Part shown: positions 44,986-53,452 of the stretch, piece by piece
How the letters are laid out: each line of letters begins with the position of its first letter
Numbering within the stretch: the first letter of the stretch is position 1
Origin: CAVZXS01 sp963779325
Lineage (GTDB): Bacteria > Bacteroidota > Bacteroidia > Chitinophagales > Chitinophagaceae
Direction: 5' to 3'
NCBI GenBank assembly: GCA_963779325.1
Contig: CAVZXS010000011.1
Location: 558,001 to 622,000, forward strand
Length of the DNA stretch: 64,000 nucleotides
Position numbers and translations under genes: made by a program
The notes under the pieces: model-generated
What the model was told of the DNA's origin: nothing
The model's input: the letters and a program-made list of their open reading frames with translations, nothing else
Databases searched by the model: none

Positions 44986-45510
44986 TCAGGCGTTTGCAGC
45001 AGCCATGGTGAAAGAGGCAAAATCCATCGTATTTTCCTGAGCGATAGGTAAAAACAAATACCAGCTTACAGCAAATAATTGGTAAAGCGAATCAGGATCG
45101 GGAAAGTTTTTATCCTTTGATAATTTTACTTTGGTATGGCCGTTGTCACCGGGTGCAAGGCCGCAAGTTAAAACCGGCTCATTAATATTTTCATTAAAGA
45201 AAACTAACTCCGCCATTGGATTATTGAGATACTTATATTTATATTTTGTTTTGTCAATTTCTACAGTGCCTGTATCTGAGTAAAATTTTTCGTAATAAAG
45301 CCTTCCTATTATCTGGCCATATTCGTTTTTCAACACTATTTTATTTTTCCAAAAACCTTCTTTATCAATAAAAAATACGCGTTTGGCCGATTTGCACTCA
45401 GCCCTGAATGCAGATGTACTGTAATTAATTTCTAATGACAAAACAACTTTTTCTCCGTCTCTTAATTCGTAAATCATTTTGGGATGACGGCCTACCGATT
45501 TCCACTGCAT
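44986..45510 (-). CDS. Protein of unknown function (174 aa)
   Basis: The start at 45508-45510 (MQWKSVGRHPKMIYELRDGE) is preferred to a non-ATG codon 11 codons upstream. The sequence is beta-rich (VVLSLEINYSTSAFRAECKS, FFIDKEGFWKNKIVLKNEYG) and has a hydrophobic C-terminal helix (YQLFAVSWYLFLPIAQEN). It resembles the LURP-one/tubby-like beta-barrel pattern in outline only; that is a guess. It lies convergent to the two-component operon. No catalytic residues are recognised. Confidence 0.7.
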   Translation of the reverse strand: MQWKSVGRHPKMIYELRDGEKVVLSLEINYSTSAFRAECKSAKRVFFIDKEGFWKNKIVLKNEYGQIIGRLYYEKFYSDTGTVEIDKTKYKYKYLNNPMAELVFFNENINEPVLTCGLAPGDNGHTKVKLSKDKNFPDPDSLYQLFAVSWYLFLPIAQENTMDFASFTMAAANA

Positions 45511-45642
45511 AGTAAAAGTTTTTAATGGACAAGAAATATACAATTAAACGGGGGTGTAAATATTAATTTAATATTAAGTAATTATTAAGAGTTCCTTCTG
45601 TTTAAACTAATTGAAGGCCTCCCTTGTAAAAAGGCAACAAAA

Positions 45643-46773
45643 TCATAGCTGATCAATACATTCCTCCGCAAAACCGAAGCTCAGTGTCATACCGGCCCCA
45701 CCCAGCCCGTTAACTATATAAACACCCGGTTCAGGCGAAAAGAAGATATCTGTTTCTCCATTCGTCATCTTAGGATAAATACCGTTCCATGTTTGTATCA
45801 CCGTCGGATCCTTGATATTTGTAAACTTTTCAAGGTAACCGAATATCAATTTATTGATGCAGGCTTTATCAAACGGATCAAAATGCGGACCATATTCATG
45901 CGAGTCGCCAACAGTTAGCTCACCCGCGGCATTTTGAGACACCATAACATGGATGCCTGCGTCTGTATATTCACTCATCTCATCTTCGTATCGCTGCTTT
46001 AGTTTATGTATTGAAGGAGCGGCTTTAAAACTGCTGTAATGAATAAGTGATAACCCTCCGCAAAGCGATGTACCTATTCTCCAACTGCGGGGTTGAGCCG
46101 CCAGGCGCATCATTTGCAATTTGCATTTTGTCAAAGGAAGTCGCAGGTACTCTTCCGGGTAGAGTGTTTCAAAATCGGCGCCGCTGCATACAAAAATTAA
46201 ATCGGCGTCATATTCTTCTTCATTGCCGACATAAACAGTTTGATCGGCAACATAACTTACACATTTACCCCACTCAAATTCTATATTATATTTTTCCTCA
46301 AGGTACTCAGGTAATTTTGCTAAAGCCTCTCTTGGATCGACCACCATTTCATCAGCACTATACAGTCCGCCCAATAAATTTTCAGTATTTACTGCATCAT
46401 ATTTGTCCGTAATATTTTTAACATTCATCAACGCTGCATTCCTTTTCTCTTTTTTAAAAATATCATTCAATTCGGTAATCACTTCCATTTCATCCGCATG
46501 ATAAGCCAGGTGCAGACTGCCGCTTTGTTCGCATCCTATGCCGGTATCACCGGCTATTTGTTTCCATACTTCCCTGCTGCGGATAGCCCTTTGGTATAAA
46601 ACTCCTGAAGGCTGACCGACCGGCCATATCATTCCGAAATTTCTTACCGATGCACCTGCGGCTTGCAGCGACCGTTCTATTACTTTGACGGCAAAGCCTT
46701 TTTGCGCCAATGCTCTTGCAACAGCAACACCCGCTATGCCTGCACCGATAACGATTGCCTGTTTGCTTTCCAT
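45643..46773 (-). CDS. TIGR03364-type FAD-dependent oxidoreductase, phosphonate catabolism (376 aa)
   Basis: Dinucleotide-binding start (IGAGIAGVAVARALAQKG, residues 9-26) followed by a DAO-type FAD fold; the C-terminal FAD motif is VYIVNGLGGAGMTLSFG near 350-366. Length and gene company match the TIGR03364 family found in phosphonate-degradation clusters. Members have been linked to oxidative deamination or dealkylation of 2-aminoethylphosphonate and its N-alkyl forms to phosphonoacetaldehyde (recalled literature, not verified here). It is the last gene of the operon and overlaps the MFS transporter by 40 bases. The phosphonatase-like enzyme two genes upstream could use its product. Confidence is high for the fold and moderate for the substrate. 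Confidence 0.85.
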   Translation of the reverse strand: MESKQAIVIGAGIAGVAVARALAQKGFAVKVIERSLQAAGASVRNFGMIWPVGQPSGVLYQRAIRSREVWKQIAGDTGIGCEQSGSLHLAYHADEMEVITELNDIFKKEKRNAALMNVKNITDKYDAVNTENLLGGLYSADEMVVDPREALAKLPEYLEEKYNIEFEWGKCVSYVADQTVYVGNEEEYDADLIFVCSGADFETLYPEEYLRLPLTKCKLQMMRLAAQPRSWRIGTSLCGGLSLIHYSSFKAAPSIHKLKQRYEDEMSEYTDAGIHVMVSQNAAGELTVGDSHEYGPHFDPFDKACINKLIFGYLEKFTNIKDPTVIQTWNGIYPKMTNGETDIFFSPEPGVYIVNGLGGAGMTLSFGFAEECIDQL

Positions 46774-48047
46774 AATTGCGATGATCTTTTTTTATAGCGG
46801 TGATTAAAATAAATAGCCGATGCCAGCGTACCTGCAACACCCAATACTGAAAATGCAAGTACACCATTGGCATAAAAAAAAGTCCAGCTGAGTTTTATAT
46901 TGAAAATACTTTTGCTGACCGTTACTATTACGCTCCCGAGATAGCCGTATGAATCGGCCAGGTACATCAGAAACCCGGCATTCCCGCTAACAGCAAATGC
47001 CGCCACCATTCTTTCAAACAATACGCAGTTAAAAGGAATATAACCCATGTATAAACCAAGGCCTGTAAGCATCATCCAGTAAAAAGGAGAGAGCTGCTGC
47101 TGAAGAAAAAGAAATGAAGCAATACCTGCCAGCGAAAAACCAATTACAATCAGTATATGCGAAATGATAAATGCTTTAAAATTATCCCGGATTAAAATCA
47201 TGGAGGCAATTAAGGCCAACACAATAATGGTGACGGGTATTTCAGTTTGTACAAGTTTTCCGGGCTGATTGGCATAGCCCATTTCCTTCCACATATCAGC
47301 CGAAAAATTATCGCGTATATCTCTGAAAATACTCAGCAGAACATACATCCCTGTAATAATGATAAGACCCGGCAAAAAAGATCGAACCGTTTGTTTTCTA
47401 TTTTCTTTCGTCATCACGGTACGTTCGGTACGCAGCATTTTATCTTCTTCGGATGGCGGCGGAATTTTTTCAAGCAGTTTTACAAAAATGATTAAGGGCA
47501 CAAAAAAGATAAGACCTGAAACAAAAGGAAGCCAAAACTCATTGACATGAAATTTTGTTTGTATGAACCCGGCTACAGATTTTACAAACCCTGAAGAAAA
47601 AATAAAACTAACGGCTAAAGCGGCGCCTATAAAATCAGTTGCCTTCCTGCCCTCGGCAAAAGAAAAGACAATTCCCCAGATAAGACCCAATGGAAACCCG
47701 TTAATAAACAACAGCGGAATATTATATGGTGCCGGCACAATGGCAAAAATTAATAATGATAACCAGGAAATACCAACCAATAGCAGTATCAATTTGCCTC
47801 TTCCGATACGTTTCAGTTCCGAAATAAATTTTATTCCGTAAAATTTACTGAACATATAACCCAGTACCTGGCTGATCACCAAACAACTTTTGTAATCAAT
47901 ACCCATTACCGGTAATACATCGCTGTATGTGCCGGCGGCAAAGGGTTTTCGAAAACCATATACCGCGGCGTAAGTTAGAAAAGTTATTACGGCTGCATAC
48001 AGCGGAACCAATCCCTGTCTTTTATTAAATGATTTTTCCGCTATCAA
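46734..48047 (-). CDS. MFS transporter of the phosphonate operon (437 aa)
   Basis: The likely start is the TTG at 48045-48047 (MIAEKSFNKRQGLVPLYAAV), 10 bases after the preceding stop. The frame runs 17 codons further up, to another TTG inside the neighbour. There are about 12 hydrophobic helices, the first with TYAAVYGFRKPFAAGTYSD, reminiscent of the GlpT/UhpT organophosphate-porter start. A cytosolic loop (KLLEKIPPPSEEDKMLRTER) separates the two six-helix halves. It resembles the Bacteroidota DUF5690 family as I recall it. In this operon it is the natural inner-membrane importer for the phosphonate. No ATG start exists, which is unusual. Confidence 0.82.
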   Translation of the reverse strand: MIAEKSFNKRQGLVPLYAAVITFLTYAAVYGFRKPFAAGTYSDVLPVMGIDYKSCLVISQVLGYMFSKFYGIKFISELKRIGRGKLILLLVGISWLSLLIFAIVPAPYNIPLLFINGFPLGLIWGIVFSFAEGRKATDFIGAALAVSFIFSSGFVKSVAGFIQTKFHVNEFWLPFVSGLIFFVPLIIFVKLLEKIPPPSEEDKMLRTERTVMTKENRKQTVRSFLPGLIIITGMYVLLSIFRDIRDNFSADMWKEMGYANQPGKLVQTEIPVTIIVLALIASMILIRDNFKAFIISHILIVIGFSLAGIASFLFLQQQLSPFYWMMLTGLGLYMGYIPFNCVLFERMVAAFAVSGNAGFLMYLADSYGYLGSVIVTVSKSIFNIKLSWTFFYANGVLAFSVLGVAGTLASAIYFNHRYKKRSSQLWKANRQSLSVQA

Positions 48048-48057
48048 GTGAAATTTG

Positions 48058-48744
48058 TTACAGGTTAAGTATCGCAGGTACTTCTTCCAGCGAATCAATA
48101 ATATGATCGGGCTGATAAGTGGATAATTGTGCTCTTGTATAAGCGCCGGTAGTAACGCTTATCACCTTACCGCAACCTGCATTACGACCTTCCAGTATAT
48201 CCACTTCCGTATCTCCCACCTTAACTACCTGTTCTCCGTCGGCTACAGAAAGTTCATTTTGTATTTTAATGATCATATACGGGTACGGCCTTCCTTCCGC
48301 TACTTCGTCAGAAGAAATGACATAATCGATCAGGGGATTATTATGCCAATTAAGTTTTTGCAAAATAGCATTGGTTATTACCTGCGTAAAGCCCGTATTG
48401 AGCGCTACTTTTATACCCTTATTTTTTAAATGCTGAAACAATACTTCGGCATGGGGCAGCGGTTGCAGGTCCTCATTGTTTTTATAAAAATGAATCATCT
48501 CATTGGTAAATAAAAAATGTACTTCGTCAATAAGGCTTACGTTATCACATTGCTCGGGATAAAATTTCTCAAGCAGCATTTGTATGGCGTCTTTTTTACG
48601 GTAGCCCATCATTTTATCTACTTCTTCGGCCGGTACGGAATAACCAACTCTGCCAAAAGCCGATAAAAAAGATTCCTTTATATTGCCTTTATCGTAAACC
48701 GTAGTACCGGCAATATCAAAAACTACTAATTGAACAGGAAGCAT
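48058..48744 (-). CDS. Phosphonatase-like HAD hydrolase (228 aa)
   Basis: HAD-superfamily hydrolase with nucleophile Asp9 in VVFDIAGTT, the DxAGTT form typical of phosphonoacetaldehyde hydrolases rather than DxDGT. The helical cap lies about residues 20-80 (KMMGYRKKDAIQMLLEKFYP). Motif II is ALNTGF, the motif III Lys lies near 150-160 (SDEVAEGRPYPYM) and motif IV is VGDTEVDILEGRNAGC. It matches the TIGR03351 phosphonatase-like group. True PhnX uses a cap Lys for a Schiff base; which Lys would do so here (the RKK at about 49-51 is a candidate) cannot be settled by eye. Its likely role is C-P cleavage of phosphonoacetaldehyde or a related phosphonate. It stands 26 bases from the PhnZ gene. Confidence 0.85.
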   Translation of the reverse strand: MLPVQLVVFDIAGTTVYDKGNIKESFLSAFGRVGYSVPAEEVDKMMGYRKKDAIQMLLEKFYPEQCDNVSLIDEVHFLFTNEMIHFYKNNEDLQPLPHAEVLFQHLKNKGIKVALNTGFTQVITNAILQKLNWHNNPLIDYVISSDEVAEGRPYPYMIIKIQNELSVADGEQVVKVGDTEVDILEGRNAGCGKVISVTTGAYTRAQLSTYQPDHIIDSLEEVPAILNL

Positions 48745-48770
48745 TCGTCAAAGTTTTAAGTTTTAAAAAA

Positions 48771-49355
48771 TTATAAACCAACCGGCACAGAGAGAAGATG
48801 CTTTTCCATCATGATTTTATATTTCTGCAAATCCGGAACAGGCAGATGCTCTTCTTTAGCCATCTCATCTATCCGCCGCATTTCAATAATATGTTCATGC
48901 AAAGGATTCGCTTCAAATTGCAGCGCTTCATTATCGTTCATCATACCGCCCTGGTGTGTTAAAGTAATCTTGCTCGCTTCCGACAGTTGTTCGTAATACG
49001 CAGGATATTTAAAAGTGAGATAACGTTTGGCATCTACATGCTTTTGTACCAATTGTATTAACCTGTTGGAAAAACCGCGGCTTTTTAAAAATGCCGCTCC
49101 TGCGTTTTCATGATTAATAATCCCGTATCCGTTCATTGTATTAGCCGCATACGATGAAACAGATATATGACCCACATCATGTAAAAAAGCCGCCAGTATT
49201 ACTTCTTCATCAAAACCTCCCTGCTCGGCCAATTGAGCCGCCTGGCTCATGTGTTCCAGTTGCGTTACTTTTTCTCCCGCATATTCTTCGCCGCCATGTT
49301 TTTCATACAGGTCAAAAATTTCTTCTACTACATAATGAACGGAGGAAGCTGTCAT
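48771..49355 (-). CDS. phnZ: PhnZ-like HD-domain phosphonate oxygenase (194 aa)
   Basis: HD-domain mixed-valent diiron oxygenase. All hallmark residues of PhnZ are present in order: Tyr25 and Glu28 (EEYAGEKVTQLEH), His35, His59-Asp60 and His63 (AFLHDVGH), His82 (NHENAG), His106 with Lys110 (VQKHVDAKRYL) and Asp163 (RRIDEMAK). PhnZ oxidises (R)-2-amino-1-hydroxyethylphosphonate to glycine and phosphate. The hydroxylated substrate is normally made by PhnY (Fe/2-oxoglutarate), of which no gene is present in the window. Length matches the family. It lies 26 bases upstream of the phosphonatase-like gene and 6 bases after the hydrolase at 49362. Confidence 0.92.
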   Translation of the reverse strand: MTASSVHYVVEEIFDLYEKHGGEEYAGEKVTQLEHMSQAAQLAEQGGFDEEVILAAFLHDVGHISVSSYAANTMNGYGIINHENAGAAFLKSRGFSNRLIQLVQKHVDAKRYLTFKYPAYYEQLSEASKITLTHQGGMMNDNEALQFEANPLHEHIIEMRRIDEMAKEEHLPVPDLQKYKIMMEKHLLSVPVGL

Positions 49356-49361
49356 AATGAA

Positions 49362-50495
49362 TTATTTTGTACTCCGACGTGTTGTTAATAAAGTCATTTG
49401 TTCTTTTTTGCCATTATCAACTAAATCGACACCTAATAACACGGTGATAAGTTTTGAAATATTTTTTTGCGATAACTGACTTTCTTCTTTTATCTCACCG
49501 GCCGCTTCAATACCCGGTCCCATCATAGCCATCCAAATTTCTTTTGATCCCGGTGTAAAAGGCCCGTGCTTGGTCCAACTGCCGGCATTTATATATCCGC
49601 GACCGTGATCGGTAGTAATGACAAAAGCCGTTTTGTTTTTATAGAACTCATTGGTTTGAACATAATACCACAGATCGCCAATATATTTATCCAATTGATT
49701 GGCCTGCTGCAAATACAAATCATATCTGCCGTGATGCGCCCATTCGTCCGTTTCACCCAAGCTTATGTACATAACTTTAGGCTCATGTTTCTTTATATAC
49801 TCTTTGGCGGTAACAAATGTCAACAGATCATACCTTGTATCTTCTTTTTCAGCAATGGCTGTTTGCTGTACCATATTAGTCATCTGCTGTGTGCCTGTCA
49901 TAGCCGGTTCATCAATCATTTCATAACCGCTGTTCACCGGCAGTTTGTTTCTTTCTTCATTTAATATATAAGGAAATACATCCCAAGATGTAACGGCCGC
50001 CACTTTACCTTTAAACCGCTCCTGCCCGTTCAGCAACTCTAAAATATTTTTATTACGGTTGATTCTCTTCTTGTTCGAATTCACTGTCCAATCTGCAGTA
50101 CCGGTAAGCAATTCATTATAACCCGGGTAAGAAAAACCGTACATATTCTTTACACTCACTTTGCTGCCATACGTACGATTACCTGACAACTGCCCCCTCT
50201 TTGCTATTACGCTCCAAAAAAAAGGCATCAGTTTTTTTCTTCTTTCTTCTTTACTGAGATCCCAATACAAAAGTTTTGTCAATTCAATATCCTTTGTATA
50301 ATGTTCATCATTGATAAGAACTGAGTCCGCTCCGGAGAAAACCTCCTGCCACCTGAAGCCGTCGACAGTAATGATAAAAATATTTTCTGCCGACGATTGC
50401 AGGTTTTTCGAAAGAGAATCTTTTTTTCCCGGTTGTTTTACCACTACAAAATTTAAATGCGTAAGTAAAAAAATACCGGCTATAAGTTTTTTCAT
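49362..50495 (-). CDS. Secreted alkaline-phosphatase-superfamily hydrolase, copy 2 (377 aa)
   Basis: A signal peptide (MKKLIAGIFLLTHLNFVVV) is followed by a type I phosphodiesterase/alkaline-phosphatase fold. Metal-site motifs are IITVDGFRW (first Asp), the nucleophile region FSYPGYNELLTG (Ser or Tyr region corresponding to the Thr/Ser nucleophile), GETDEWAHHGRYD, VITTDHGRG and the late His in WTKHGPF. The enzyme should hydrolyse phospho- or phosphonomonoesters or diesters in the periplasm with two Zn ions. It is a close paralogue of 50624-51703. It overlaps nothing, and the phnZ start follows 6 bases after its stop, so it leads the catabolic operon. The exact substrate is unknown. Confidence 0.85.
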   Translation of the reverse strand: MKKLIAGIFLLTHLNFVVVKQPGKKDSLSKNLQSSAENIFIITVDGFRWQEVFSGADSVLINDEHYTKDIELTKLLYWDLSKEERRKKLMPFFWSVIAKRGQLSGNRTYGSKVSVKNMYGFSYPGYNELLTGTADWTVNSNKKRINRNKNILELLNGQERFKGKVAAVTSWDVFPYILNEERNKLPVNSGYEMIDEPAMTGTQQMTNMVQQTAIAEKEDTRYDLLTFVTAKEYIKKHEPKVMYISLGETDEWAHHGRYDLYLQQANQLDKYIGDLWYYVQTNEFYKNKTAFVITTDHGRGYINAGSWTKHGPFTPGSKEIWMAMMGPGIEAAGEIKEESQLSQKNISKLITVLLGVDLVDNGKKEQMTLLTTRRSTK

Positions 50496-50517
50496 TTGGG
50501 GGATGTATATGCAAAGT

Positions 50518-50543
50518 AAAAGCCTGTATATGAACAGGCTTTT
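50518..50543 (-). terminator. Terminator after the first hydrolase gene
   Basis: A 9-bp stem AAAAGCCTG / CAGGCTTTT with an 8-base loop and A/T flanks lies between 50624 (stop of the upstream gene) and 50495 (start of the next). It may be partly read through. Confidence 0.7.
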
Positions 50544-50623
50544 ACGGCAAGATTATCTTATAGTTAAGCGGCATACCGGCTTTTTATACTCACTGTGTTA
50601 GGTTTATAAAATAAAACAGCGGT

Positions 50624-51703
50624 TTATTTTATAACCGTATCAACAGGTGTCATCACCGGGTGAGCAGGTTTAAAATTCAAATCTAACAGTGCGGCAATAG
50701 TTGTGGCGGCCTGTCGTTGATACAACTGCTCATTATTTTTCATTTCTCCCAACGGCGTTGTATCCGGTCCCATTACCGCCATCCATATTTCGTGAGAGCC
50801 TTCCACTTTCTGCCCGTGACTTCTCCAATCTTTTTTATTCTTATCGCCGCGTCCATGATCAGTGGTAATAAGTAGTGTAGTTTTATTTCTATATTGAGGT
50901 ATTGCCTGCATAAAATTCCACAGATCAGCTATCCAGCTATCATTTAAATTTCCTGCATTTAAGTAATTATCATATTTGCCTTCATGTGCCCAATCATCCG
51001 TTTCATCAAACCCGATATATACCACTTTGGGTCCGTGCAGTTTAATATATTCTTTAGCGATATAATAAGTAAGATGATCGGGTCTTACACCTTCGCCCAA
51101 AGGTTGCGGCGAATGCAGTTGCATATCGTTGAGCAGTTGCATGGTAACAGCCTTATCATTTATTGTATCGAAACCGGAGCTTACCAAAAATTTGCTGCGC
51201 GGTTCATTAAAAATCGCGTCAAATACATCCCAGGAAGTAAAGGCAGCTACCTTTCCTTTATATGCCGGCTGTTGATTTATAAACTCCAGTACATTTACAT
51301 TGGTGTTCATTTTTTTGTCGTTGGTATTTACACTGTCATCGGGGTATCCAGTAAAAATTTCATTGTAGCCCGGATATGAAAACCAATATTTATTGGCATT
51401 ATCAATTTTATTATTATATAAACGATTACCGTACAACTGCCCGTTCACGGCTATTTGATTCCAGAAAAACGGCAGCAATTTTTTTCTTCTTTCGTCCGCT
51501 GTAGTCGCCCAATATTTTTTATTAAAAGCTTCTCTGTCCCTTACATAGGCGCTGTCATTTATTAATATACTGTCCGCCCCTGCAAATAACTCCTGCCAAC
51601 GAAAGCCATCTAATGTTATAATGATTAAATTCTCTGTTTTACGATTTTGCGCTGACGCAGTAAAACAAAAAAAGAAGGAAAGTAAAAGAATATACTGTTT
51701 CAT
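50624..51703 (-). CDS. Secreted alkaline-phosphatase-superfamily hydrolase, copy 1 (359 aa)
   Basis: A signal peptide (MKQYILLLSFFFCFTASAQ) precedes the same fold and motifs as the 49362-50495 protein: IITLDGFRWQELFAGADS, the nucleophile region FSYPGYNEIFTG, DETDDWAHEGKYDNY, LITTDHGRG and the His in WRSHGQK. The SYPGYNE block replaces the usual T-x-PN of nucleotide pyrophosphatases. It lies 129 bases beyond the SusD stop, past a hairpin, in the same orientation. Two secreted phospho(no)hydrolases between a SusCD pair and C-P cleaving enzymes suggest extracellular or periplasmic trimming of the captured compound (inference). Confidence 0.85.
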   Translation of the reverse strand: MKQYILLLSFFFCFTASAQNRKTENLIIITLDGFRWQELFAGADSILINDSAYVRDREAFNKKYWATTADERRKKLLPFFWNQIAVNGQLYGNRLYNNKIDNANKYWFSYPGYNEIFTGYPDDSVNTNDKKMNTNVNVLEFINQQPAYKGKVAAFTSWDVFDAIFNEPRSKFLVSSGFDTINDKAVTMQLLNDMQLHSPQPLGEGVRPDHLTYYIAKEYIKLHGPKVVYIGFDETDDWAHEGKYDNYLNAGNLNDSWIADLWNFMQAIPQYRNKTTLLITTDHGRGDKNKKDWRSHGQKVEGSHEIWMAVMGPDTTPLGEMKNNEQLYQRQAATTIAALLDLNFKPAHPVMTPVDTVIK

Positions 51704-51746
51704 ATTTTATTAAAGTTTATTTATATAAGAACTTGAAATAAAAATG

Positions 51747-51772
51747 AGGCGAAACTTTGAAAAGTTCCGCCT
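51747..51772 (-). terminator. Terminator after susD-like gene
   Basis: A 12-bp stem AGGCGAAACTTT / AAAGTTCCGCCT with one mismatch and a 2-base loop lies 60 bases past the susD-like stop. It has little of a T-run on the minus strand and could be a partial terminator or processing site. Confidence 0.6.
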
Positions 51773-51832
51773 TCAAAAACTCCATGAGAAATTCTAAAAA
51801 AGACTGCTTGCTGCTATATGAACAAAGTTGAA

Positions 51833-53422
51833 TTATTTGATGAGCCACATGGCCGCGTTGATATCATCCTGTCCGCTGAACTGGTTTTGCAATGCTGCAG
51901 AAAGATTGGCCCCGTTAGTAGTCCTCTCCGTAGAAGGGTACTGAAAGCGTTGAGGAATCAAGCCGCTGTTGCCCGTACCCGGTCCGTTCTTAGCAAAGGC
52001 CGGAATTCCCGTTCTGCGATAATTGTAATATCCTTCGTAACCTGAATTTTGAAAAAAAGCAAGATATTTTTGCCTTAATATCTGCGTTAACCCGGCTGAA
52101 CTATTACCGTCATATTTTACACCTGATTGATTATAATAGTCATTGAAAACAAAATTCACCGTGTAAGGAATATAATCGGCGCTCTCTATCACTTTGCCGC
52201 CCGCTTTCAAAAAATAAAAAGTATTAGGGCCTTCTTTTATACCATAAAAACTTATAGAGGCCTGTATACCTTTTGTATACCATTCTTCAGCACTGCCTGT
52301 AACCCATCCCCTGTTTATCGCTTCAGCAATATTGAAACACATTTCAGCGTAGCCGATTAAAATACCCGGCTCGGCCGTGTACGTACTGTAATATCTTTTT
52401 CGTCCGTAAAACGAATAAGAGCCCGGTGCATAATTACTACCGTTATCAATGCCCGCCTTAGTAGACATATCGGCAAGGTCTTCAGCAGGGCTGGCACCAA
52501 TATAAGCAGCATGATCAGAGGGCAATAAACCTGCTTTCATTTTAGAACCTGCAGGTTCCGCTACGGCAAAAGTGCGTGGGTCATTGATGCCGGTAAGTAA
52601 CCCGAGATAAGTAGAAGACATATTGTACCGCGTCGCATCAAAGCCATAATTATCAGGGTTGGTAGGATACTTGTTGAACGGATTGACATACACAAAATGC
52701 AAGTTATCGCTCATATTATCTAAAAGCGGGTGATTGGATTTATTATTCAATATGTTACTGAAATCCTGCTTTATGTTCAACGCTGCATCCGATTCTTTTT
52801 TACTGAGACTTATTAATACTCTTAACCGAAACGTATTAACTACTTTTTGCCATGCTTTAAGACTGTTATTGAAGTAAAAATCGCCGGCTAATGTATTATC
52901 GCCTTCTGCAATCAGACCCGCGATATTCGTATTCGCTTCCTCTAACCATTTCAATATCTGAATAAAAATATCTTTTTGTGTATCATATTTCGGCGCAAGT
53001 ACTTCAGTGCCTTTCAGTGCGTCTTTCAACGGAAGATCGCCTACCCGCATCGTCATTTCGTAAAATAGATAAGCACGAAAGAATTTACCCAATGCGCTGT
53101 AAGGGTTCACCGGTTTGCCGCCCGCTTTTACAGCTTCTTCTTCCATCTTTACCACATTTTTTAATGTAGTATAATATAAAGAAGCGCCTGACCAATTGTA
53201 TTCCTGGTTGCCGTAATAATTATAATTACAACAGGCGTATTGGTTCCAGCGTTGTTCAAGCCCCCAGGGACGTTGATTAATACTTACTTCAATACCGTTT
53301 AACGCCAGTGATGCAGGTACACTCTCCGGGCTGTTCGGGTTAACGGCCAGCTCATCAAATTTTTTATTACAGGCTGCAAGAAGTATGATTGCGGTAACGG
53401 CTGTTATTAATTTAAATTTCAT
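51833..53422 (-). CDS. SusD/RagB-family surface lipoprotein (529 aa)
   Basis: Lipoprotein signal with lipobox ILLAAC (Cys18), followed by the SusD start (KKFDELAVNPNSPESVPASL). The body is helical and TPR-like, with typical motifs such as YSALGKFFRAYLFYEMTMRV and LPLKDALKG. Near the C-terminus are LTQILRQKYLAFFQNSGYEG and YYNYRRTGIPAF, where SusD-like_2 proteins carry their conserved W/Y-RTG block. It forms the outer lid that captures ligand for the SusC channel. It lies 30 bases downstream of the SusC-like gene. The ligand is unknown; the downstream genes suggest a phosphonate compound rather than a plain glycan. Confidence 0.93.
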   Translation of the reverse strand: MKFKLITAVTAIILLAACNKKFDELAVNPNSPESVPASLALNGIEVSINQRPWGLEQRWNQYACCNYNYYGNQEYNWSGASLYYTTLKNVVKMEEEAVKAGGKPVNPYSALGKFFRAYLFYEMTMRVGDLPLKDALKGTEVLAPKYDTQKDIFIQILKWLEEANTNIAGLIAEGDNTLAGDFYFNNSLKAWQKVVNTFRLRVLISLSKKESDAALNIKQDFSNILNNKSNHPLLDNMSDNLHFVYVNPFNKYPTNPDNYGFDATRYNMSSTYLGLLTGINDPRTFAVAEPAGSKMKAGLLPSDHAAYIGASPAEDLADMSTKAGIDNGSNYAPGSYSFYGRKRYYSTYTAEPGILIGYAEMCFNIAEAINRGWVTGSAEEWYTKGIQASISFYGIKEGPNTFYFLKAGGKVIESADYIPYTVNFVFNDYYNQSGVKYDGNSSAGLTQILRQKYLAFFQNSGYEGYYNYRRTGIPAFAKNGPGTGNSGLIPQRFQYPSTERTTNGANLSAALQNQFSGQDDINAAMWLIK

Positions 53423-53452
53423 AAAAAATATTTTTAGTTGCTTTAGTATTAG

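Noticed and set aside
49362..51703. Call as phosphoglycerate mutase or sulfatase
   Set aside because: Signal peptides and metal-site motifs show secreted alkaline-phosphatase-superfamily enzymes; the sulfatase C/S-x-P-x-R motif is absent and a cytosolic mutase would not be exported.
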